Shown here: positions 14,238-22,627 of the stretch, one piece after another | Layout of the letters: each line of letters opens with the position of its first letter | How positions within the stretch are numbered: position 1 is the first letter of the stretch | NCBI GenBank assembly: GCA_900543155.1 | Contig: UQQN01000025.1 | Location: 1 to 27,680, forward strand | Direction of reading: 5' to 3' | From: an uncultured Prevotella sp. | GTDB taxonomy: Bacteria > Bacteroidota > Bacteroidia > Bacteroidales > Bacteroidaceae | DNA: 27,680 nucleotides | Notes under the pieces: generated by a model | What the model saw: the letters and a program-made list of their open reading frames with translations, nothing else | Told to the model about the DNA's origin: nothing | Databases searched by the model: none | Made by a program: the position numbers and the translations under genes

Positions 14238-15560
14238 TTATTCCGCCTTCCACTTCATAAACCAACGTTCGTTAAACGTGATGCCAATGCACAAGCGGAG
14301 GTAGTTTTCGGTAACCATACCAGCCACTTTAGGTTTAACGTGTTCGTATTGGGCAGAGAGATTAAGATAAGTGCGGTTGTTATAACGGTTCACGATGGGG
14401 AGTGCTACACCCAAACTTGCTTGGATATCCTTCGGACCATCTACGTTATTGATTTTAGTGTAGCCCGTAGCATACGATACACCAGCACGATAGCGCACAC
14501 GGTCACGCCAATGAATGCCTTCAGCGTTAGGGATGTATTCAGCGCCCAAGCTTACCTTATGCACATCGTTAAATAAACCTTTTTGCTTATCGTAGGCAGT
14601 AGCATTGTCATTAATCATGGGGTAGTACACCTTGCTCCACTTTTGCAATGTGTAGTCAACACCCACACGCAGCGCGTTATTATACGTCCATGTTAAACCC
14701 ACACCAAAAGTGTGAGGCAGTTGAAAGGCGTTTTTACAATTCAGCGTAGAGTCACTCAGCAAGGTGTTAGTTGACACCGTGCGCTTTGTTGAAACTTGCG
14801 CCATACGGTTCACATCGTGTCCTAAACCATAAGTAGCACCCAATGTGAGTGAGTTCTTTTTGTTGAGTCGTTGTTCGTATTGCAAACCAAAGTCCACCTT
14901 ATAAGTACGGATATCCGTGCTATAAGTACGCGTAGTAGTTACCGCATCCGACGAACTCATGGCAGCAGACTGCATGGTAGAGTTATGTTCAATGTCGCCC
15001 CACAAATAACCTACGTTTACACCCAACGAAAGTGGTTTAATAGGCGCATAGCCCACACCCACATAAGCCACGTGTAAACCGCCATCCCCCTTAAAGGTGC
15101 TGCTTTGCGTAGAGGTCATACCCTCGTTGTTCACGTTCGTAGTTGTGGGAGAAGTTATTTTGTAACCCACAGTGCTAAATGGCATCATGCCCAACGACAT
15201 GCCCAAGCGTGGTGCCATGCGAAAACCTGCCGAAACATAGTCGACCGACGTATTGTGAGCATTGGTCTTTTTACCATCTTGCGAAAAGTTGCCATTCTGC
15301 AACGACATTCCGAAGTCGAATATAAACGATAGAGAATCGAGTGCAGCATACGAGGCAGGGTTCTTTGTGTTGATTTCTTTGCCATTGCGCATACCATATG
15401 CGGTACCACTCATGCCCTTGTTAAAAGCGTTTCCGCCATCGCCCAATAAGCCGAAACCATAGCGCGAGTAGGGAGAGTTACTGCCGTTAGTTTGGGCAGT
15501 AGCACACAATGGGAGCACCACTAAGGCAGCGGTAGCTATGTATTTGTGTATTCTAATCAT
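14238..15560 (-). CDS. Outer-membrane protein, FadL/OmpP1-like barrel
   Basis: The 440-residue protein has a signal peptide (cleavage after CATAQ). The mature part begins NSPYSRYGFGLLGDGGNAFNKGMSGTAYG, followed by NPASYAALDSLSFIFDFG. This start is characteristic of the Bacteroidetes outer-membrane protein group often annotated as OmpP1/FadL or outer-membrane transport family. Alternating beta-strands continue to the end (YLRLCIGITFNERWFMKWK). The start codon overlaps the coaX stop in an ATGA, so the two are translationally coupled. A role in transport of hydrophobic compounds is family-level inference only. Confidence 0.78.
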   Translation of the reverse strand: MIRIHKYIATAALVVLPLCATAQTNGSNSPYSRYGFGLLGDGGNAFNKGMSGTAYGMRNGKEINTKNPASYAALDSLSFIFDFGMSLQNGNFSQDGKKTNAHNTSVDYVSAGFRMAPRLGMSLGMMPFSTVGYKITSPTTTNVNNEGMTSTQSSTFKGDGGLHVAYVGVGYAPIKPLSLGVNVGYLWGDIEHNSTMQSAAMSSSDAVTTTRTYSTDIRTYKVDFGLQYEQRLNKKNSLTLGATYGLGHDVNRMAQVSTKRTVSTNTLLSDSTLNCKNAFQLPHTFGVGLTWTYNNALRVGVDYTLQKWSKVYYPMINDNATAYDKQKGLFNDVHKVSLGAEYIPNAEGIHWRDRVRYRAGVSYATGYTKINNVDGPKDIQASLGVALPIVNRYNNRTYLNLSAQYEHVKPKVAGMVTENYLRLCIGITFNERWFMKWKAE

Positions 15561-16276
15561 CTTTGGTTATGCTGTAAAATGCAGTTAAGTCCAATTTCAA
15601 CCAAGGCATCGTTTCGTTCAACTTCAGCCTCTTTTGCAAATCTAAATCCGTTGCCACCGGTAAGAAACACGTGTGCATCGGGGTGTTGTTGCATCATGTG
15701 GCGAATGTATCCTTTAATTTCGTAGTCCATGCCTTGCAACACACCCGCACGTATCGCGTTAGGTGTGTCGTGCCCGATAGTTTCGAGGTTTCCTTCAGCG
15801 CTCACAAGTGGTAAGCGAGCTGTTTGTTCGTGAAGTGCTCTCAGTCGCATACCAAGTCCTAACGAAATATTTCCGCCCAAGTAGTGTCCCTCAGCGCTCA
15901 CGTAGTCGTAGGTTATGCAAGTGCCCGCATCCACAATAAGAAGGTGGCATTCGGGGAAAATGCTTGCAGCCCCCACAGCAGCCGCTAATCTGTCTGCACC
16001 GAGAGTATCGGGAGTAAGGTAGTCGCAAATAAGCGGTGTAGGGGTAGCGCCAGTTACGTGTAGTGCGCCGGGCACCATTTGTTTGAGTGCTTGTGCCACG
16101 TCGGGTCGTGGTGTACCTACCGATGAGAAGGCACAGGCCTTGATGTCGTAGTCGGCAGTTAACATGGCAATGCCATCTACCATATTAGCTGTGAGTCTTT
16201 TGTGTGCCACCATTTCGTTGCCGTTAAACACAGCAGCCTTTGCCGAAGAGTTACCTATGTCTACTATCAGATTCAT
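15557..16276 (-). CDS. coaX: Type III pantothenate kinase
   Basis: The 239-residue enzyme phosphorylates pantothenate in the first step of coenzyme A synthesis. ASKHA-fold motifs are in order: the phosphate-binding loop VDIGNSS (5-11), LGADRLAAA (92-100), the second phosphate motif VDAGTCITYDY (115-125) and GGNISLGLGMRLRALHEQTARLP (134-156), all diagnostic of CoaX. The length is normal for the family. It is the first gene of the coaX / OMP / lptC unit. A consensus promoter embedded in a repeat lies 93 nt upstream (16369-16399). Confidence 0.93.
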   Translation of the reverse strand: MNLIVDIGNSSAKAAVFNGNEMVAHKRLTANMVDGIAMLTADYDIKACAFSSVGTPRPDVAQALKQMVPGALHVTGATPTPLICDYLTPDTLGADRLAAAVGAASIFPECHLLIVDAGTCITYDYVSAEGHYLGGNISLGLGMRLRALHEQTARLPLVSAEGNLETIGHDTPNAIRAGVLQGMDYEIKGYIRHMMQQHPDAHVFLTGGNGFRFAKEAEVERNDALVEIGLNCILQHNQR

Positions 16277-16363
16277 ATACTATGTTATAGGTGTATGCAG
16301 TTTTGAGATTTGTAGTGTAGCAATTAAATGCATATACACACTCAAAAACCAATATTCCAATTT

Positions 16364-16655
16364 CGAAGCAAAGTTAGTGCAAACCGAACGCAGTACAAAG
16401 AAAAAAAGCATTTTTTTTATTTGGACTGCTGAGGTGCAGCCTAACTTGCACACAGTGAAAGTTAGTGCAAGGTGAGCGAAGTACAAAATGAAAGTTGAAA
16501 AAACTTTTATTTTTACTTCCGAACCGCAGCCTAACTTCGCGAAGCAAAGTAGTGCAAACCGAACGCAGTACAAAGAAAAAAAGCATTTTTTATTTGTACT
16601 GCTGAGGTGCCGCCTAACTTCGCGAAGCAGAGTAGTGCAAACCGAATGCATAGGG
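16364..16655. repeat. Tandem array of a GTGCAAACCGAACGCAGTAC-type repeat
   Basis: Copies run approximately 16364-16447, 16448-16539, 16540-16622 and a partial copy 16623-16655. Each has CGAAGCAAAGT(T)AGTGCAA at one end, a GTACAAAG segment, an A-tract, a T-rich centre and CTGCTGAGGTGC followed by GCCTAACTTCG at the other end. Copies 1 and 3 are closest to each other and copy 2 is the most diverged. I know similar intergenic arrays from Prevotella-type genomes but cannot name the family. Confidence 0.7.
16369..16399 (-). promoter_or_regulatory. Consensus promoter for coaX inside repeat copy 1
   Basis: On the minus strand TTTG (16399 to 16396), exactly 19 nt, then TAACTTTG (16376 to 16369) is a perfect match to the Bacteroidetes consensus TTTG-N19-TAnnTTTG. 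It points at coaX, whose start codon is 93 nt downstream. The equivalent site in copy 2 has TAACTTTC and that in copy 3 lacks one base, so only the coaX-proximal copy is intact. Confidence 0.7.
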
Positions 16656-16760
16656 TGTTCAAAATCCGATAATCTCGCTTCGCGTTTTGTTTTGAACATT
16701 AATGTCCATGAATGCCCATTAATTATTCCATTAATATTTTTCTTTCACATTCGAAAAGCA

Positions 16761-16882
16761 TACCCTGTAAGGTAGGCGTTCAAAATTCAAAGAATGTTTT
16801 GCATGGTTTTATCGGTTCTTTATCATCAATAAAACCATGCAGAAGAATATTATAGATTTTGAACACCCAACCTAACGGGGTA
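16761..16882. repeat. 122-bp palindromic element with about 52-bp arms
   Basis: The arms 16761-16812 and 16829-16882 are imperfect inverted repeats. The inner 13 bp (GCATGGTTTTAT side) are almost perfect, and the outer ends pair TACCCTGTAAGGTAGG with CCAACCTAACGGGGTA. The loop is 16 nt. The outer end motif TTTTGAACRCC also occurs near the left window edge (69-95) and at 16651-16668, so this is a dispersed family with no coding capacity. Confidence 0.65.
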
Positions 16883-16963
16883 AACTATTATAACGACACT
16901 AATTTAGAGACTTTCGTGTTACAAATTTTATTGAATATCAACTCATTCCACATGGTCATAAAC

Positions 16964-18019
16964 CTATTCTTTGCGTACTACTACACAAGTCACATCATCT
17001 GTTATATCAGTTTCGTCGACAGCGAGTGATTTGGGGAGAACAATTCTTCGCAAGAATGTACACGCTTTAAAAGCGCCAGGACCAATATACGTCACCGAAT
17101 TAGGTATAACGATTTCTTCTAAAGATTTGCAACCATAGAAAGCGCGATTGCCGATCTCCGTTACCGAATTGGGAATAACGATTTCATATAAAGATGTGCA
17201 ATACCTAAAAGCATCATCACCAATCTTTGTTACCGAGTTGGAAATAACGATTTCATGTAAAGACGGGCAATCCCAAAAAGCTCCTTCATCAATCTCTGTT
17301 ACTGAGTCACCAAAAATAACTTTTTCCAATTGGTCTTTACTGTAATCAATTCTAGAAATAATACAGTCATAAAAATTCTTGATATTATCGAGTACGATAA
17401 GCTTCTTCAAGTCTTTTGAAAGCAGCGTATTGGGATATTTAATCGTGACGGGTTCATAGTTATCAAAATTTTCACCCATCAAGCGCAATCGTTCTCTAGT
17501 ATAAAGTTCTTCTGCTAAATCAGTACTGATGAATTCTTGTATTTCAATGCGACAACCCTCAAAGGCATATTCACTAATTTCTTTTATCCAATCAGGAATA
17601 ACTATTTTTTGCAAGGAAGTGCAGTCTGCAAAAGCGCAGTCACAAATTGTATTTACCGAATCGGGGATAACAATATATTGTAAAGACGTACACCCTCCCA
17701 AAGCGTATTTACCAATCTTGGTTACCGACTTGGGAATAATGATATGCTGTAAGGCTGTGCACCTTTCAAAAGCGTGATCACCAATCTCAGTTACCGAGTT
17801 GAGAAGGATGATTTTTTCTATTTGTTTTATATCAGTATGATCCTTCCATTCTTCATCATCACTGAGTTCGATTACAACCAGTTTTTTCTGGTCTTTCGAA
17901 ATCAGCATATTGGGATTACCTTTGATGGGGCTGAAGTCTTTGATGTCCTCACCAATCGATTGTAACTGTTCTTCGGGAGTATTTCCCTTTATAATTATGG
18001 GTTTAATATAATCTTCCAT
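16964..18019 (-). CDS. BspA-like leucine-rich-repeat (LRR_5) protein
   Basis: The frame is open to 18106, but the ATG at 18019 (MEDYIKPIIIKG) is preferred, giving 351 residues. A promoter-like TATTTTTG lies 37 nt upstream of it. The protein has two blocks of four 23-residue repeats of the type IPNSVTEIGDDAFRYCTSLYEIV. Each block is preceded by a short beta unit (PNMLISKDQKKLVVI; PNTLLSKDLKKLIVL), as common in BspA-type proteins. There is no signal peptide and no type IX secretion C-terminal domain, so it is predicted to be cytoplasmic, unlike surface BspA adhesins. The end VVVRKE matches that of the neighbouring LRR protein (KVIRKE), so the two are tandem paralogs. Confidence 0.82.
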   Translation of the reverse strand: MEDYIKPIIIKGNTPEEQLQSIGEDIKDFSPIKGNPNMLISKDQKKLVVIELSDDEEWKDHTDIKQIEKIILLNSVTEIGDHAFERCTALQHIIIPKSVTKIGKYALGGCTSLQYIVIPDSVNTICDCAFADCTSLQKIVIPDWIKEISEYAFEGCRIEIQEFISTDLAEELYTRERLRLMGENFDNYEPVTIKYPNTLLSKDLKKLIVLDNIKNFYDCIISRIDYSKDQLEKVIFGDSVTEIDEGAFWDCPSLHEIVISNSVTKIGDDAFRYCTSLYEIVIPNSVTEIGNRAFYGCKSLEEIVIPNSVTYIGPGAFKACTFLRRIVLPKSLAVDETDITDDVTCVVVRKE

Positions 18020-18055
18020 ATTACTTTGTTTATTGTTTTGATAAATTAGACTTGG

Positions 18056-18063
18056 CAAAAATA
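18056..18063 (-). promoter_or_regulatory. -7 element of the LRR gene
   Basis: TATTTTTG on the minus strand fits TAnnTTTG and lies upstream of the preferred start at 18019, inside the longer open frame. This supports the shorter start. A TTTG lies 24 nt further up, a little far for a -33 element. Confidence 0.45.
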
Positions 18064-18176
18064 ATGACTTTTTATGAGTGGTTTTTCCAAACTTAGCCAA
18101 TGCCAAAATGAATGTTTTTGGGGGGAGATAGTTGAAGTGGGCAATTAGTCAGCAATCATATAAATTCCCACAAAAC

Positions 18177-19706
18177 TCATTCTTTGCGTATCACTTTACA
18201 AGTAGAACCAGCGCCTACTATATCGGCATCGTTAACAGCAAGTGACTGGGGAAGAACAATTTCTGCATCGGAAGTGCAGTCCTTAAAAACACTACTACCA
18301 ACAGATGTTACCGAGCAGGGGAGAGCTACATTTTGCAAGGCAGTGCAACCCTTAAAAGCGCTACCACCAATTGATTTTACCGAATCGGGGGAAACGATTT
18401 TTTGCAAGGCAGTGCAGTCCTCAAAAGCACTATCACAGATTGTTTTTACTGAGTTGGGGATAACTACATTTTGCAAGGTTGTGCAACCATTAAAAGCGAA
18501 ACCACCAATGTATGCTACTGAATGGGGAATAACCACATTTTGCAAGGCTGTGCAACCATTAAAAGCATACCAACCAATATCAGTTATTGAGTTGGAAATA
18601 GCAATTTGTTGTAAGGATTTGCAATCACTGAAAGCGCTATCGCCTATCTCTTTTACCGAGTTGGGAATTGCCACTTGCTGTAAGGCAGCGCAATCTCTAA
18701 AAGCAGAAGCGTTAATAATTATTACAGATTGGGGGATATCGATTTTTTGTAAGTTTGTGCAATCTCTGAAAGCACTCTCACCAATCTCTGTCACCGAGTT
18801 GGGAATGGTAATTTGCTGTAAAGCCGTGCAACCAGCAAATGTGTAGTTGTCGATATACGTTACCGAGTTGGGAATCGTGATTTGCTGTAAGGAAGTGCAC
18901 CCCTTAAAAGCCTCTTCGTTAATCTTTGTCACCGACTCGGGAATAACGATTTCTTGTAAAGCCGTGCAACCACTAAAAGCACTTGCACCAATAACTTTTA
19001 CATCATGGGGTATTACCGGTTTTGTGTTTTTTGATCGGTATAGCACTAATGTATTGCTGTATTTGTCTATTAGCAATCCATTTTCGTATGAATAGTTCTT
19101 CTTTACAGATTTTATAATTAAATCTCCTACATATCCCCAAAGCACCCTATTCAGTTTATTGTAAACTTGGGGTAAGGTGATAAGAGAAAGATTTTCACAC
19201 TCATCGAAAACTTCCTCCCCCATTTTCGTTACCGAATCGGGAATATCAATTTGCTGTAAGGCAGTGCAACTAGCAAAGGCACGATAACCAATATGTGTTA
19301 CCGAATTGGGAATCACAATTTGTTGTAAGGCAGTGCAACTAGCAAAGGCGCAGTTACCAATCTCTGTTAGCGAATTGGGAATCACAATTTCATGCAAGGC
19401 AGTGCAACCAACAAAGGTGTCGTTGTCAATCCTTCTTACTGAGTCAGGAATCACAATTTTTTGCAAGGACGCACACTTTCTAAAAGCATCTTCGCTGATA
19501 AAGATTACCGAATTGGGAATAACTACATTTTGCAAGGCAGTGCAACCACTAAAAACGCTACCACCAATCTCCGTTACCGAATCAGGGAGAACCACATTTT
19601 TTAAAGACGTACAATTGCAAAAAACATTATCATTCAATTCCGTTACCGAGTTGGGAATCACAATTTGTTGTAAGGATGTACAACCTTGGAATGTATTATT
19701 AGTTGA
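18177..19706 (-). pseudogene. BspA-like LRR protein gene lacking its 5' end
   Basis: The frame encodes 18 tandem 23-residue LRR_5 repeats (7 plus 11) split by one non-LRR island (about residues 165-215 from the GTG, including NGLLIDKYSNTLVLY) and ends in the same C-terminal segment as the downstream paralog. The open frame begins in the middle of a repeat: after a TAA at 19707-19709 it reads STNNTFQGCTSLQQI and straight into IPNSVTEL. There is no ATG or TTG, and the only possible start is the GTG at 19661, which is normally the Val of a repeat. The N-terminal unit seen in the paralog is missing. I read this as a 5' deletion at about 19700. The remaining frame is intact, so a truncated protein could still be made. 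Confidence 0.65.
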
Positions 19707-20107
19707 TTATCAGTATTATACGCTCTAAATGGTAGAAAAGTGACCGTATGGATTCTGATTGGATACGAAAAGATGAATATTTAACGTGTTTAACATTCGA
19801 TCACATCAGGAATCACGAAATAAGGGTTGGGAGGGGCACTTTTAACTGCCCTCATAATGTGGTGAATGGAAGTTTTAGGACGAAATTCATAAAGGGGTAC
19901 GTTTGAAACGACTCCCTTTTAGGGTGTTGTAATTACATGTCAAACTCTTTTGTTCTAAAAAGCATTTTTGTGTAGTTTACAATGCTACGTTTTACAGTTT
20001 TTTTACTTGGCAAACGCAGTTTTTTCATTGGTTATGCCGTGTTTCAAGATAAAAACGCTGTCTTTACGGTGTAAAATATGATACCAATATCAAAAATAGT
20101 ACTCTAA
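19707..20107. other. Gene-free scar between LRR and ATPase remnants
   Basis: About 400 bases without a supportable gene. The composition changes along it (a G-rich start, then a T-rich stretch near 19930-20040), and both flanking frames are truncated genes. It looks like a deletion or insertion junction. I recognised no intact transposase or inverted-repeat ends. Confidence 0.5.
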
Positions 20108-20398
20108 TTAGTTGAACTTGGTGGCAAGGATGAGAACGGTAAGTTTGTCAGAAAGCAGTTGGAAGTAGACTTTGTGTTGAACCGCCCTCCATACAGAGTG
20201 TATATCCAATCGGCTTTTCACATGCCTACGCCAGAAAAGGAACAGCAAGAGCGACGCCCATTATTGTCAATCAATGACCACTTCCGTAAGATAGTTATTG
20301 TCGGTGATGACATTCATCGCAAAGAAGATGAACTCGGTGTGTTGACTATTGGATTATTGGATTTTCTGACGGACAAGAACTTGTTGGAGCAAGGATAA
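20108..20398 (+). pseudogene. C-terminal remnant of an AAA ATPase with DUF4143
   Basis: The frame opens after a TAA at 20105-20107 and reads VELGGKDENGKFVRKQLEVDFVLN, then RVYIQSAFHMP, ERRPLLSINDHFRKIVIVGDD and GVLTIGLLDFLTD to a TAA. This is the recognisable last quarter of the Bacteroidales ATP-binding proteins with a C-terminal DUF4143 nuclease-like domain, including the EVDFV strand. Walker motifs and about 300 N-terminal residues are absent, and there is no plausible start codon at the natural N-terminus, so it is a gene fragment. Confidence 0.75.
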
Positions 20399-20458
20399 TG
20401 ATTAATAATGATAACTTTACCCCAACAAGTTCTTTGCCGTTTCCTATCTCGGAAACCA

Positions 20459-21565
20459 TCAAGCAGTATTCTTGCGATAGCTTATCATAGCCCATAAGTT
20501 CATACAGAAGGCTATGATGCTTAGAGCGAAAACCTGGTGGGCTATGCAAGAGAAGTTGCCACCACGAACGAACACCGTACGAATGGCGTCAATGAAATAG
20601 TGCATAGGATTGACGTAGGTGGAGAGATATGCCCAATGTGGCATTGAACGCACAGGCGTAAACAATCCGCTGAGCAGCATCAGACACACCACTGCAAACC
20701 ACATCACAAAAACGGCCTGTTGCATAGTGTCGTTGTAATTGGAAATGACCAGTCCCAATCCGCTAAATATAAATGCCAACAACATTGCCAGAAGATAAAC
20801 CAAAGCAAGACTGCCTGCCGACGTTATGCCATACACACCCCATGCCAGCAACAGACACATGCTCATCACCACCAATGCTATCAGCCAGTAAGGTATCAGT
20901 TTGGCAAGAATAAAGTTCACCTTGCTTACTGGTGTCACATTCATGGCCTCAATGGTGCCGCTCTCTTTCTCGCCCACAATGTTAAGAGCAGGCAAAAAAC
21001 CACACATCATCATGATAAGAATGGCTAAGAGCGACGGTATCATGAAAAGTTTATAATTCAAATGTTTGTTGTAAAGATAGAGCACTGAGACCAATTGCTC
21101 GTATGACGCTGATATGCCCTTGGATGACAATACACTTTGCATGTGCTGCCCGATAACACTGCCCATATATGCGCTACCCATACTGCCTTTAGTGCCGTTT
21201 ACGGCATTAGCCGCCACAAGAATCTGGGGGTGCTCGCCACGTAGGATGTCTCGCTCAAAGTTTTGCGGTATCTCAACGATAAGGTCAGCCTTGGAGTTCT
21301 CCACTTCACCCAAAGCCTCCTGATAAGACAGTTTCTGCCCGCCCAAAATGAAATAGTCGCTCGATTCTATCCTACCGACCAACTGGGAGGAGATGCTGGA
21401 ACGGTCGTTGTCCACCACATCCACTACAATGTTCTTCACCTCCATGTTCATCACCCAAGGCATCACACACATTATCATAATGGGAAATACGAGGATGAGT
21501 CGTGGCAAAAAAGCATTGCGTCGTATCTGTAGAAATTCTTTTCTGATTAAATATCTTAAAACCAT
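20459..21565 (-). CDS. ABC-2 type permease (second permease of the efflux operon)
   Basis: The 368-residue protein has one N-terminal helix (about 22-40), a large extracytoplasmic domain (about 41-170, with VDVVDNDRSSISSQLVGRIESS) and a C-terminal group of five helices, including LLAILIMMMCGFLPALNIVGEKESGTIEAMNVTP, the typical ABC2_membrane_3 signature. It resembles the YhhJ/YbhR-type permeases that work with a HlyD protein. It is last in the operon, 18 nt after the other permease. The two probably form a heterodimeric channel driven by the fused ATPase. Confidence 0.88.
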   Translation of the reverse strand: MVLRYLIRKEFLQIRRNAFLPRLILVFPIMIMCVMPWVMNMEVKNIVVDVVDNDRSSISSQLVGRIESSDYFILGGQKLSYQEALGEVENSKADLIVEIPQNFERDILRGEHPQILVAANAVNGTKGSMGSAYMGSVIGQHMQSVLSSKGISASYEQLVSVLYLYNKHLNYKLFMIPSLLAILIMMMCGFLPALNIVGEKESGTIEAMNVTPVSKVNFILAKLIPYWLIALVVMSMCLLLAWGVYGITSAGSLALVYLLAMLLAFIFSGLGLVISNYNDTMQQAVFVMWFAVVCLMLLSGLFTPVRSMPHWAYLSTYVNPMHYFIDAIRTVFVRGGNFSCIAHQVFALSIIAFCMNLWAMISYRKNTA

Positions 21566-21583
21566 TGTTTTCTGTATTAGGTG

Positions 21584-22627
21584 TTATTCCAATCTGCTTC
21601 TGAATTTTAACAAAGCCGCCGACAGCAACACGACTGCCATCAACGACAGCACCATAAGCTCATGCATAACTTTGTCGATGCCTACTCCCATAATCATAAG
21701 CTTTCGCATGGCAGAGATATAGTATCTTGGCGGCATTATGGCAGATATATATTGCAGAATATCAAGCATGCTTTCCACGGGGAACATCATGCCACTGAGC
21801 AATATACAAGGCAGTAAGAGCATCATCGCCGAAGCCAGCAATGCCACTAACTGCGTCTTTGCCACTGTAGATATGAGCAGTCCGAGCGACAACGCCACTA
21901 TTATGTAGATACACGACACCAGGAATATCCAAAACAGACTGCCGGATATGGGTACCAGAAGCAGATACTTTGAGATAAGGAGAATGGTGCAGAGTATGAC
22001 GAAAGCCAACAAAAGATAAGGGACTGCCTTGGCAATGATTATCATCAATGGACGTATGGGGCTGACAAGAAGCACTTCCATAGTGCCTCGCTCCTTTTCC
22101 CTTACGATGCTTATGCTGGTCATCATGGCACAGATCAGCATCAGGAGCATGCCCATTATGCCAGGCACGAAGTTGTAGCAGCTGCGCATCTGTGGATTGA
22201 ATAGCAGTTTTTGTGTCATTACGGACGTGTCGGATGATTGTAATATCATAGTGGCATAATTGGCATACATCTGCGCCATGTTGGGGTCTGCCCCGTCTGT
22301 TATCACTTGAATGGCATTGTTCCTGTCGAACACAATAGCCATGTCTGCTTTCTGATGACGGATGAGCTGTTCGGCAGCAGCTGAATTGTCCACCTTATAT
22401 AATATGTCGAAATACTCGTTTGCCCCCAGTCGCTCCACCATTTTATGCGTCTGATGGTTCACATGTGAGAGCACTACAGCAGTTCGCACATTCCTCACAT
22501 CGGTGGAGATGGCAAAGCCGAACAGCAACATCATCACCACGGGCATTCCGAAGAGAATGAGCATGGTGCGCTTGTCGCGCAGGATGTGTCGAGCTTCCTT
22601 GATTATGAATGATTTAAATTGCTTCAT
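21584..22627 (-). CDS. ABC-2 type permease (first permease of the efflux operon)
   Basis: The 347-residue protein is laid out like its neighbour: helix at about 25-43 (MLILFGMPVVMMLLFGFAI), periplasmic domain to about 160, then five helices with TSISIVREKERGTMEVLLVSPIRP, the conserved REKE-GT-E-L motif of ABC-2 exporters. Its start overlaps the ATPase stop in an ATGA, indicating translational coupling. It probably pairs with the second permease. Substrates of such systems are usually hydrophobic drugs or envelope lipids and cannot be told from sequence. Confidence 0.88.
   Translation of the reverse strand: MKQFKSFIIKEARHILRDKRTMLILFGMPVVMMLLFGFAISTDVRNVRTAVVLSHVNHQTHKMVERLGANEYFDILYKVDNSAAAEQLIRHQKADMAIVFDRNNAIQVITDGADPNMAQMYANYATMILQSSDTSVMTQKLLFNPQMRSCYNFVPGIMGMLLMLICAMMTSISIVREKERGTMEVLLVSPIRPLMIIIAKAVPYLLLAFVILCTILLISKYLLLVPISGSLFWIFLVSCIYIIVALSLGLLISTVAKTQLVALLASAMMLLLPCILLSGMMFPVESMLDILQYISAIMPPRYYISAMRKLMIMGVGIDKVMHELMVLSLMAVVLLSAALLKFRSRLE

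Larger units (their letters stand above)
16277..16963. other. Gene-free repeat island between coaX and the LRR genes
   Basis: No gene is supported here. The short frames in both directions are translations of low-complexity repeats. The region holds three to four tandem copies of an 80-95 bp repeat (16364-16655), a short repeat piece (16651-16668) and a 122-bp palindrome (16761-16882). The last 80 bases before the LRR gene show no clear terminator. Confidence 0.7.

Noticed and set aside
16280..16775. Several short frames on both strands in the repeat island
   Set aside because: They encode the same low-complexity peptides (such as KKMLFFF) from successive repeat copies and have no start signals.
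18184..18846. 220-codon plus-strand frame with repeated CKAVQPLKAL motifs
   Set aside because: It is the antisense translation of the 69-bp LRR repeats. The periodicity is inherited from the real minus-strand gene.
18177..19706. Regular DNA repeats suggesting a CRISPR array
   Set aside because: The repeats are 69-bp coding units without unique spacers and translate into clean LRR_5 repeats.
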